Assembly: GCA_009760855.2 (NCBI GenBank)
Contig: WPIO01000003.1
Coordinates: 10,291,001 to 10,355,000 of the forward strand
Direction of reading: 5' to 3'
From: Cristatella mucedo
Taxonomy: Eukaryota; Bryozoa; Phylactolaemata; Cristatellidae
Length of the DNA stretch: 64,000 nucleotides
Shown here: positions 44,451-55,100 of the stretch, piece by piece
Numbering within the stretch: position 1 is the first letter of the stretch
Layout of the letters: each line of letters starts with the position of its first letter
Notes under the pieces: generated by a model
What the model was told of the DNA's origin: nothing
The model's input: the letters and a program-made list of their open reading frames with translations, nothing else
Database searches by the model: none
Translations under genes and position numbers: made by a program

Positions 44451-45469
44451 CTAAAAGAAAATTAGGCAAGTGTATAAGGAGCATTGCTAAATCGTTTCTG
44501 AAACAAGTCGAACACAAGATTTCCTGAACTAATAAGTTTTCTTCTGCAATTTACACGGGCTTAGTCGATTTCTTTTACTTTGACTTAAGTGTAGAAAAAA
44601 TTTGACCAAAAAACCTGATCCAGTACACTACCTACATGTCTGGCTTGACAGTCCTTAAATATGGGAATGATTTCTACCAATAGAAAATGCAACTAAGTGT
44701 ATGCTGCCTAAGTCTTTAAAAAAGAGCTAGTACGAAATGAACTTACTTAACTTCACAGCATGCACGAATAGCTATAACATCACTCCATACACGTAAAAAC
44801 GAATTGGCATTCCGTGCTTCGCAGCATTAAACGCCCGATCATAAGTTCTACGTTTAATTATGAGCACATTTGTAATACTTATAACAGACATTCAAATAAC
44901 TACAGCGATGGTCACAGGAAATCTACGGTAACCGAAACCTTGGCCTCCGTATCGCTTTAGAAGACAAGGTACCCTTCGACGTAGGCTAGATATTGTTGCT
45001 GACCTGTTTGTGATGTTCCTGATAAAAAATGGTGATTCAAAGTGATACGCAACAATATCAATCTAGCACCTACCGCTTATTAACTTCCAAGTTACGATAG
45101 AGGAACGGCTCGAGGGCCACACATCAACCACGCTGCCTCCACCAGGAATTAGCGCCTAATGGCGAGGGCACACCTGCGCACTCGCCGGTTTAAATCGCTG
45201 CTAGTGGAAATAATCTAGAAATTAACAAAATATATAAATATTATTTTAATAAGAAGTGTAATATTTGTATTCATCAGATGCTTGGCTCCAAGCTCTTACA
45301 CGGGCTATCTAGGCAGCGGCGCATAGCAACCACCAGGAACTGCTAAGCACCATAGCAATGTGCGAAACAGCCAAGGACCTCGGCATAAGGAGCCAGCCAA
45401 AAGAATCGTAAAACGGGTAAGCTTTCGGGTTGAAGGTATCTATGCCTGTTTACACAGACTCTTGGTGAG
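44451..45469. other. Intergenic region between divergent genes
   Basis: Should hold the 5' end and promoter of the RING gene. A donor-like gcgcag|gtgtgc on the minus strand near 45165-45176 could end its first exon. Nothing else is recognised. Confidence 0.35.
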
Positions 45470-45473
45470 GGGC

Positions 45474-45750
45474 TGTTGTGTGCGCCTTCGGCTTCTGCTG
45501 TACTTAGCGAAGCGCCTGACACTAATGCACATACCTCGCCTGTGGCCAATAGTTAAGCCATTGAAGCAGCTCACCGTCGGGCCACTAATGCAGGTTATAT
45601 TTCGTGTCGTCTGCTGCGATTAATCGAGCTCTCATATATGTACCCGTTGAGAGGAATAAAGGAGAATCTCGTTTACCGCGAACTTGCGCCAGCTGTGTCT
45701 CCGTGAGACTCCCACTATAACAGCAGCCGCTGGAGACACAGTCATACAAC
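45474..45750 (+). repeat. 5' LTR
   Basis: Starts TGTTGTG; has catatatg (TATA-like) and gaggaataaagg (polyadenylation signal) at about 45625-45660; ends ...catacaac. Compared with the 3' LTR it has a 9-base indel near 45535 and scattered substitutions. Confidence 0.9.
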
Positions 45751-45766
45751 TGGCAGCAGAGAATGG
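45751..45766 (+). other. Primer-binding site, initiator Met tRNA type
   Basis: tggcagcagagaatgg directly follows the 5' LTR. It matches 14 of 16 bases of the usual PBS for initiator tRNA-Met (tggtagcagaggatgg, from general knowledge). Confidence 0.75.
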
Positions 45767-46324
45767 TTTACTCGAGCAGAAAAGAGTACCCGAATTTCTG
45801 TGGTTTAGATGGGGTGCCTATACTGAGCTACCAAATGTTTAACGGCGGACCGAACTAGGCTTCTAACGCTCGAGAAGGCCGCAGCAAGGCTAAAGATTGC
45901 TATGCCGCTAAAAACGCGTTGTGCCAGTGTGTCTGGGCGATAACGAGATCCACGGTTGGGGTGATCAGCCGGCCGAATTAAAGAAAGATTATCACAAGTT
46001 GTGAAATGAGTTAATCCTGATCTTCTCGTGGATGAGGAGGCCGAGCTTGAGGCTGAGAGGTTTCGGCTGGAGCAGGAGCAGCTCGCCGGAGCCGAGACCG
46101 GGACAAAATTAGGCGGCCGGCCCGCTTCAACGACGGTCGATTCCTCCGGCAACTGCCCGCAAGAGCCAGACAGACGTTCGGAACTCAATCAGCTGCCGCA
46201 GCTATCTGACTGCGATACCGAGCGAGGAAGCGGGTATGCGACCGCTTCCGACAGAGTAGCCACAACAGTCGAAGAGCGCCAGAACAACATAAATGCGAAG
46301 CGGCAGCAGCCGGCGACGAAGTAG

Positions 46325-46950
46325 GTGCAGCATATGACGGCTTCCAGCGGCGAGGCGGTAGTGGTCAGGGGCGAGGTAATAGCTACCTTCGGAAAGGCGA
46401 AGGCGGCCCAAGCGAGCGACGTCTCGTCGGCGAGCAGCGAGAGCGTCGTAGCGGCGGAGTGCATCTCGGCGGCAAAGACTGCCCGAGAAATCGACGTCTC
46501 GGCCGCCGGGCTCAGCAGCGAGAGCTTCTTGGTGTTGGAGAGCACCCGCACAAGCGTCTCGGCCCAGAGTACAGAGGAGCACCGCGAGATTTCGGTCAGC
46601 TTCGAGGCGATGGCAACCAGCGAGTGACGTTTTGACTGCGACGCCGCGCAGCAGTGAGAGCATCGCCGAGGCAGCGAAATTCGTCCGCGAGAGCGACGTC
46701 TTGGCCGCCAAGCGCAGCAGCAGCACGTAGCGAGAGCATCTCAGCGGAGAGCGCTCGAGCGCCGAGAGCGTCTCGGTGGCGAAGAGCACCCGCACGTGCA
46801 GAGCGCAGAGGAGCACCGCCACGCAATGTGAGCGTTTCGGTGGCGAAGGGCACCTGTGAGAGCGCGTTTCGGTGCAGAGCGAAGAGCAGCACAACCGCGA
46901 GATCGACTCGGCGGAGTGGAACTCCAAAAACGGCGAGGGCATAATGAGCC
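46325..46950 (+). repeat. Degenerate Ser/Ala-rich repeats inside the LTR element
   Basis: Recurring motif of the kind 'gagcgtctcggcggcgaag' with neighbours 'agcacccgcac' and 'gagcaccgcgagat', repeated about eight times with indels so the frame shifts between copies. First frame: 46325-46627, with REIDVSAAGLSSES-like repeats. GC-rich compared with surroundings. Confidence 0.6.
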
Positions 46951-47355
46951 CGAGTGTTTTTCGCAGGGCGGGATCGGCCGGCGACGAGCGTATGAGAGCG
47001 GCCACCGGGGCTCGTATGGAGGTGACCTACGGGAACTGCCTGACAGTGGGAGCGGTGCCCCACCTTTGCCTAAAGGTGGGCAGCATCTATGACCGGCTGA
47101 TCTCGAGGGGCAGAGCTGGTGTGCGCCTGCCTCCTGCGAGTGGCAGTCACCTAGCCTGCACCCTATCCAAGCCAGTCGGAACTCGTTAATGCTAAATTAA
47201 TATCCTGACAGAGCCCAAACGACAAACCGCTGGACATGGCATCGCCTGAGCAGGCAGAAGAGGAGAATGCGGGAGCCAATGAGTACACGACGTTCCAGTC
47301 GTGAGAGCCGCCCCCTCCCCAGCTAGGCTGGTGAACTGTGAAACCTATTTGCTAT

Positions 47356-47366
47356 GGGGGAAGAGA
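47356..47366 (+). other. Polypurine tract
   Basis: gggggaagaga lies immediately before the 3' LTR, the normal plus-strand primer site. Confidence 0.85.
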
Positions 47367-47638
47367 TGTTGTGTTCACCTGCGGCTTCTGCTGTAATTAG
47401 CGAAGCGCCTGACACGAATGCACATGTGGCCAATAGTTAAGCCATTGAAGCAGCTCAGCGTTGGGCCACTAATGCAGGCTCTATTTCATGTCTTCTGCTG
47501 CGATTAATCGAGCTCTCATTTATGTGCCCGTTGAGAGGAATAAAGGAGAGTCTCGTTTACCGCGAACGTGCGCCCGCTGTGTCTCCGTGAGACTCCCACA
47601 AGAACAACCGCCCTCTATATAGCCACTGTCATACAACA
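47367..47638 (+). repeat. 3' LTR
   Basis: TGTTGTG...CAACA with aataaa at about 47539-47544. Collinear with the 5' LTR over its whole length. Confidence 0.92.
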
Positions 47639-47642
47639 GGGC

Positions 47643-48817
47643 TATCAGCAGGAGTGACATATTGCAACACTTGGCCAGGGGGGCAGTGCCTATTGCTATC
47701 CAAGTGGGTGCGAAGACCGGCATGTTCACTTAATTTTACGGGATGTTCACTTAATTGGACACATAAAACGATGGGCAGGAAATTACAGCATGCAGGTACT
47801 GGCTTTAGGTATTCGTGACTATCAGCATCCACAGCATACAATCTTATCACCCTGGTGATAAGTAGAGCGTAAGTTCGGGTTCGGGTTCGGTTCTCGAAGA
47901 TTCTCTTGCCGTGACATAGATATGTGGCATACAGAAATGTGGATGGCTGTAGAGTGAGAGTTGTGCCAAAGGGCTTGCTGGCTTCGTTTGGCATCCATTC
48001 TAGAGAACGCCTTTCGTTTTCCATTAGCCAGTGTCATGGAGTGGAAGTTTCAAGTACTACGGCCTAAGCGCCCCACGAATAGCTTCAGTTACAGGCGATT
48101 AAGTTAAGAAATAAGCCTGCTCGTGCACTAACCGTATTACTACAGGAAGTTAGTAGTTCGTGACTTTGGTTCTAGAGAAAAGAAAGGCTTCGGACCGCTC
48201 AGTAGCCGTACTGTTGGCCTCATTTGCGAATCCTTCTTTTGGAAAGTCACGCCATTCTGGCTCTACTCTGGCTATCTGCCAATTTGGGCTGCCTGCGATA
48301 CTGTACGATTAAGTTGTAGCATCGACGCAGTCTGTCTGCTTCATGCGTGTCCAAGCAAGACTCGCAAGGAGTCAAACGAAACGCACGAGCCGAAGCGTGC
48401 GGAGTCGGATAGTGTGCGGGGTAATGAAGGTGGAGAGATAATAACTCTTTCGCCAATTAGGACGCTTGAAGGTGAACGAAATGGCGGCCAATAGGTCGGA
48501 GCTAGCGAAAGGGGTTCGCTTTCACTAGTTTACCGCATTTCACCTTGCGCTTACGCATTCGTCGACTGCTGCGTTTCGAGGACGAACGAATCCTGTGCGA
48601 CTCGCCTCCGGCTCGCGACAAAGTAGTTGCGGCGCGCCAGCTATTGCTGCACAAATGGAGCGCGTCCAAAGTCTGCTCCGAATAGTGCACGAATTTCGCG
48701 CGTCTGAGTCACATTGACACAGTGGCAGTGGCGCCGTCTCGCTCTTTGGTTGGAAATTGCGCGCTTGCCTCAACAGCGAGTCTTTCATTTCCGCCAGCGA
48801 CGGGAAGTGGAGCGAGC
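47643..48817. other. Upstream region of the filament gene
   Basis: No gene recognised. 47870-47892 has gttcgggttcgggttcgg, a short TTCGGG tandem. CpG-rich from about 48500 on, as expected for a promoter. Minus-strand open frames here mirror the filament exon and its GC-rich flank. Confidence 0.4.
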
Positions 48818-49128
48818 ATGGAGCAGCAGGAGCAGCAGCGACAGCAGGACGCGCTGCAGCGGTCGCCTGAGCTGCACGGCCTCGCAGACAAGCTGACGGC
48901 GTACATAAAAAGAATGAGAGACCTACGGTCGGGCAGGACGCACGTGGACTCGCTCGCCTTTTTCCAGTCCGTCGAGGCCATGGAAAAGGAGATGACAAAC
49001 CTGAAGAGCTTGTACGAGCGTGAAATGGACAAAATGAGGCATAAGGTGGAGGAGCTCGGTCGGCAGAAGCACCACTACCAGCTGCAGGCGGAGAAGAACG
49101 AATCGCTCGGACTGGAGCTTCGAGAGAG
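48818..49128 (+). CDS. Filament gene exon 1 (head, coil 1A, start of 1B)
   Basis: From ATG to donor cgagagag|gtgagg, phase 2. 103 codons. GC-rich with strong heptad patterning after residue 15. Confidence 0.87.
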
Positions 49129-52100
49129 GTGAGGGCTGACGCAGCGACGCCGAAGGCCAGCGTTGCGCGTACGGCCTCGTTCCGACGTCTCGTGAAATGC
49201 ATTCGACGCCGAGTCCCACCTCAGCGCCCGGCGCCGCAATTACGCGCCCGTTCTGCGCGGCGAGGTGGCGGAGATTTCGCTCTCGTTCGGACCTCCGCGT
49301 TCTCGCCTGGCGAAGCCGTTCGCGAACGGGACTGAGACGTTTGAATCGGAGCGAAACACGTCCGCACTCGCATTTTGGAGGAGAGTGTTACGCTTAGTTC
49401 GCAGCCTGCTTTCCGCCGCCAGGTTACTATCCTAGAAATGGAGGATGAAACTTACCATGGGCATAGCCAGGATTAAGCCAAGGGGGACAGACCAGACCTT
49501 TTCAGTGGTAGCTAATAGGAAGGTTGCGTCCGCGCCTATGCCGCCAGACGTACCCTTGGGTCGATCTAAAGTGGCAATACCCCTTGTACCTATTACTTAT
49601 ACATACGCAGCTTTCGTGCACAAATGAACATGCTTACAGAGCTCGCGCTTGCTGAAAAAACAAAAATTTGCTTTATAAAGTAATACCGTTCAAGTTTCCA
49701 CCATTGTTCCAGTGTAGTATTATTGATTGCAACGATAGTGAGTTAATGTGTACATGAGAGTGCACTCCATAGCCTCACCACTGACTGTCGGATATCGCTG
49801 GGGCGTCGCGTTAAAAATGCCATCTTTATGAAACGAATGTCTTCGAACATAATTTTATTCCTCTATCGAAATTACCTTATCTGATATCTGCGAAAGATGA
49901 CCGAGGCAAGTCTGCGGCGACGACAGATTGCGTCATATCTCGCTACCTAGTGAAACGTTAGGGTGAAACGCCAGTCAGATTATGATTGTCTGGATTTGAT
50001 TGTTTGCCGCTCGACCCTCACTAGATCGGGTAGCGGCAAAATGCGTGCAATGAGCAAAACATTCCTGCTCGAAATACGCTAACGATAACGATACAGCATT
50101 CGATATTGTACACGAAGCACTAACAACAGCACCTTATTACAAAACACTCAAACAATAGGTTGTATATAATAGCTAATACAGCAGTTGGCTTCCAACCGAC
50201 TCACTAACTGGCTCACAGCAACTCGAGCTCAGCGCTAGGACTCGCCAGCCGGCAGACCAAGAGAGCGACTGCGGTCAGGCCCATGTCGTGTGTAGTAGCC
50301 AGGTCGTAAATCATGCAATAATCTCGCTCATGCGAAATAAGGAATTGCGCTGGTCTTAAGCCTCGGCTTATCGCGGCTATTTCATAAGCGGACCAGTCTA
50401 GTTCAGAGACCAAGCTTATAGTTCGTAATCGAAGTTCAGCTGTCAAGCTCATAGTCCATAATCGCGGGCCTTGCAACGGTTCATGAATTATAATGAATAG
50501 GAACCGCTTATACCATAATCTGTGGTTATGCGGCAAAAAATCCAAACTCGCGTAGAAGCCAGTCAATTATGCTTCGGGCTTTCAAGTGAATTGTAAGCTG
50601 TGACTGGTACTAGGCACCTGTAGCTCTTGAATGGGCGGTTCTGCATTAAGGACACGGACTTTTTATATTATGGTATGGGTGTAATGTAATGCATCTCTGC
50701 CTGTAACTCCACAAAGCATAAGACCACGTGGGTGTTATGCAGGAGAGTTTTGTATAGCACACTCATAGCCTAAGCGGCTTTCGGTACGCATCCGGTAGTC
50801 AACATGCTTCGTCTCACGCAACAAAGAGAAAGTGGGAAGCATAGCAGAGTCAGGAGAGCAGTTGAGGTAGTGAGTAGCATTTAAGTGTCATGTCAGGACC
50901 GCTGAAAGGATGAGTCATAGTCGGCAGCAAGAGACCAGTTGTCGTTTCGTAAGAATAGTGCAAAAGGTTGGTCCTTATGCTGCCGTGATATACTACCGTC
51001 GGCATACCAGCGTGTAAAATAAAATATAAAAAGATAATTCATTTGTGAAGCATTCTTATGAGAGAGAGCTTGATTTCTATCCAGGCGCTTTGCATATGCT
51101 GTAGGGCTCAAGCCCACTACACTGATCAATGTGGGCGAGTACCTAACCACTGGGCCAAACGAGGGTGGTAACTAGTCATCTCGCCGACCTCCCACTAAAT
51201 AAACATCTTTTAGGGATCGAGCCTCCAGCTCGGATGTACTTAAGGCCTGGAGCTCGCTTCCGGCTACCTTCCTTGCCTGCAGTGCCCTGGCATCGCACAA
51301 GTCTCAGCCAAAGATGAATCTGTTCCGGCCAGCTTGCCCTTCGCCCTAGTGCGCTTGTCTTTTGCTTGTTCCGGTGTGTGCTTTTCACGGCTACATGTGC
51401 ATTGTTCCGTACATGTATCTACTATGCACTATACTATACTATATACTATACTACATATACTATACTACATACTATACTACACTATACTATGCACTGAATG
51501 CTAGCCAGTGGCCATCAGTGTCTCCATGTTTGCTCGAGGATCCTGACTTAAAGCGTGACACTTGTTTGCTGTTACATGCTTGATATCGTGCCTGTCCCTA
51601 AATTATGGTTATTGATTCTCTTGCATTGGGTTTTAATGCGCCTGGATAGAGACCTAGTTCTCGTAGGGCGCTATACAAGCTAACTAGTATCATTACGAAT
51701 ATTATGGTACTGTCGGTACATCTAAGACTCGTTAGCTGTGCTTCGAGGTGCCAGCTTCATCGGTATTTGTCACGCTTCGGTTCGGACTTGCGCCATTGTG
51801 TTTTTCGCCTAAGGATTTGAGTGCAAAAGCTTAACAGGGCGTTACTAACTATATTTTGGAATCGGGCTTCAATTCTAATCAAATGCCCGTAGATGGTTTT
51901 CGCTGAACTGCCAAAGCACAGCTGCTAACCCAGGTCCTCCCAGGGCAGTACATTTTCTTCCCCTTTCTATCTATTACAGACTGTTTTCGACGTATGTTTT
52001 GCTCAGACGGTCAACTTTGTTCGGACCTGCCGTCCGCGTTACTTTTGCAACCATGATATATTTTCTGCCGTCTTCCGCTCGGACACTTCACGTCTGACCG

Positions 52101-55100
52101 TCCTTCGCGGCCAGTTTTACAATCTATTACCTAGACTATCATTCTGCTTTTTGTTGTTTATTAGTTGGGCTTGACGAATACCATAAGCTATCGATTGCTC
52201 GGCACCGAAAGCCGCCCATACTTTGAGAGTGTACAGTACAAAAATGTCTAAAACCCAATGATCGCTGAGATCTCACGACGTTTGTGGGGTTGCAGACTGT
52301 TGATGCATCGCAATGCACTTGTAAAAAAAGTAGGTCGATATTGTTTGCGCTCCATCGAGAGATTCTGGAAATCGTGTGCGGGCTGAAAGGGAGTTACAAT
52401 AACTACGACAGCACAGTGACTTTCGCAGCATCGTTGGTGTTTGGCGCCGTCGAACTGTAGTTCAGACACATCTGAGCTGTCAATCTGCCGTAGCTAGTGC
52501 AAGTCAATAGTGCTCGCTGTCTTGCGCACCTATCTGCACCGAGTGGCACTCTGTACACGTTCTTGCTCAAAGCTGTCGTCTCTCTAAATCCCTATTGCTT
52601 AGCAGTAACTGCACAGGCCGTAAAGCATTCGAAGCGTTCTCTGCATAGATAAATCGCACACGAGAATGCTGAAGCCAGCACGTGCTGCCAAATAAGTTCG
52701 ATTTTTTTCGCTGTCGACCGGAGTCTGCAGAGACGGCGTCGCCACGACATTTTGTGAGCGATGCCGCATACCCGAGTGACTACATTTGCCGGGTCTTTCA
52801 TTCCACCATTGATTTTGATCCTGATCCTTAGCGAAGAGAAGTTCAGCAATAATGTTTGAGCGCCTGTTCCCGCTGCACTGCGTGAGTACGGCACGCTCGC
52901 TGATTGGCCTTGGCTTTTCTGGCCGAGTCGGAACTCAGTATTTACCACCGCCTCATCGGAACTAGCTACCAAGCCAAGGTGCCAGTAAGCCCTTCGGCGA
53001 CACCGGCTTTGCTTGCGGGCGTGGGGCGAGCCGTCGGTGCTGACCGGCAAACGGTCGCGTCCACGTCCAAGGACAAAGCAGGCCCATCTTCGAAGCAGCA
53101 ACTGGAAACATGAAACATGTCAGCACGCGAAGGCACACAATGATAAAATCGCACAGTCAGAGCGAAGGCTAGAGAGCGTGAGGTTTACAGCTTCTTCATG
53201 AGTGCCATGAATGTCAAGAGCTGGAGCGCAGTGTCATTCGGTGGCCAGCTCCAGGCTTTGGGAGCACGGCATCCAAAGCGTGTCTCGAAAGGAAGGATTT
53301 GAGGTTTGGTAAGAGGCCACACCAAACGACCAAGTCAGAGAACGGGTGGTACGACGGTAAGACTGAATGCACCAGCAGTATTTCACATAGGTTCAGACCG
53401 GGAGAAAGAGAATGAGGGGGCGTAAACATGAGTAAATGAGTAAAAGAGCCTTGAACTCGACTCGCTGTTTTTAGAGCGGAGAGCCAATGCAGCAGGCTGG
53501 TTGGAAGTAGTGTAATGTTGCGGAGCTCACGGTACTCAAGCCTCGCTGCAGGATTCGCAGCGGCTCTAAGCGTCTTGCTGCGAAGACGACACGAACATTA
53601 CCAGAACGTTGCCAATCGCGGAAGAGTCTAGAAGTGAAGCCACTTTTTCGCTCTTTCTTTGTCACGTATGGACAATTAATTAGCTGCTCCACTCCTCCGC
53701 TTTAAAGACCGTTGGCGACAGAAGCTTGAGCTCTGCAGGTCCTAGACTGTGGAACTCGCTTACACAATTCTTGGGCAACGACAATTCAGCACCTGCTGCC
53801 GACTATGGCTCATCCTTTTCAGCGGTCCTGAGCTGACACGTAAATGCTACTCACTACCTCAACTGCTCTCCTGACTCTGCTATGCTTCCCACTTTCTCTT
53901 TGTTGCGTGAGACAAAGTCTGTTCGCTACAGAATGCGCACCAAAAGCCGCTTAGGCTGTGCGTTCGCTATACCAAACTCTCCGGCGTAACACCCACATAG
54001 TCTTTATGGCTTTCTGGAGTTACAGACGGAGATGCATTGCATTGCATTACTTTATTGCTCAAGCATAGCGTCATGGTCTCTTGATGTTTTCTCTGCTTCT
54101 ATTCAGGCCGGGACCCGGGTGCAGCGATCATAGGGGAGTTTTTATGGAATATGAGACTAGGAGTGCTGTAAGAAAAAATCTGGATAAAGTGACCTGAAGT
54201 TGACTGTTAGTCAGGGATTGTTAGCGTAGCTTGGCCATGTGGCCAGATGATTAAGCAGAAGTCTATGAGCAATAATAGTTGACTCGTAAATAATTAATTT
54301 ATATAGCACCCTAAGAGAACTTAATCGCTTTTCCGGCGCTTCGCTTATGCCATGTGTGCTCGAGCCCACGATCTCGGCTAGACCTTATTAATGGCGAGCA
54401 CCTTAACCACTGGGCCAAACCAACTGGGTCAAACCAACTCATTTGATTCCGAACGCGCTGCAGAGTCGTCATGACAGCTGCCAAAAACTGAGGGCACTCG
54501 GCCTTCTGAGAATAATTATTTCATTAACACGAAAGTATTAAAAATTAGCGAAATTTCAGCGAACAGTCTCTTAATGGAGTGACGGCGACGTTGACTATTT
54601 TTGATGCCACAAGGATGCGTTTTATAATATGTTTTCGGTACGCACAGTTTGTTAAAGAATGCCTAGCTTTAATCTCCAGCAATTATGTGCAACATAGTGA
54701 CTTCTTCACCGGGCTCACCGAGATTGTTGGATCAACACGGTACTATAAATTATGCTCATACTCACATAATCCAGTGCATATAGCACACTCTGAGTGAAGC
54801 TTATGGGACAGCTGTCACTGATCTGAATAAAACTGAATTTGAGAGTTGACGTCTATAAGACTTTCTCATCCTCATTCAGCTTTAAAAATTATCCTTATTC
54901 ATATTCCGGGGATTAAGAAAGTCACACTCGAATTCGTCGGCTGTGTTGTGTGCGCATTATTTACGTTTAGATTTCAAGGTCTGGCGACTCTCCTTCAACT
55001 CTGGCGAAAAGCCTTTGAATTTGGCTTTTATATAAATGTGTAGACTTGACGCCTAATTTGAGATGGGTTAAATGAGTAGCCCTCCTTATTTTATATAGCC

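Larger units (their letters stand above)
45474..47638 (+). mobile_element. Small non-autonomous LTR retrotransposon (TRIM/LARD-like)
   Basis: A complete structure of 2165 bases: 5' LTR 45474-45750, primer-binding site 45751-45766, internal region, polypurine tract 47356-47366, 3' LTR 47367-47638. It is flanked by GGGC on both sides (45470-45473, 47639-47642), a likely 4-bp target duplication. LTRs begin TGTTG, and the 3' LTR ends CAACA. The internal 1.6 kb has no protease, RT or integrase. It has broken frames: an acidic start 'DEEAELEAERFRLEQEQ' at 46031 and a Ser/Ala-rich degenerate repetitive part (46325-46950). LTR copies differ at many positions, so it is old. It could be a derived short gag-only element or a deletion derivative. 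Confidence 0.88.

Noticed and set aside
46202-47005. 267-codon minus-strand frame
   Set aside because: Low-complexity Leu/Arg-rich translation of the GC-rich repeats inside the LTR element; no motif.
48540-49202. 220-codon minus-strand frame
   Set aside because: It mirrors the GC-rich filament exon 1 on the opposite strand and shows no motif; the plus strand has coiled-coil heptads and a good donor.
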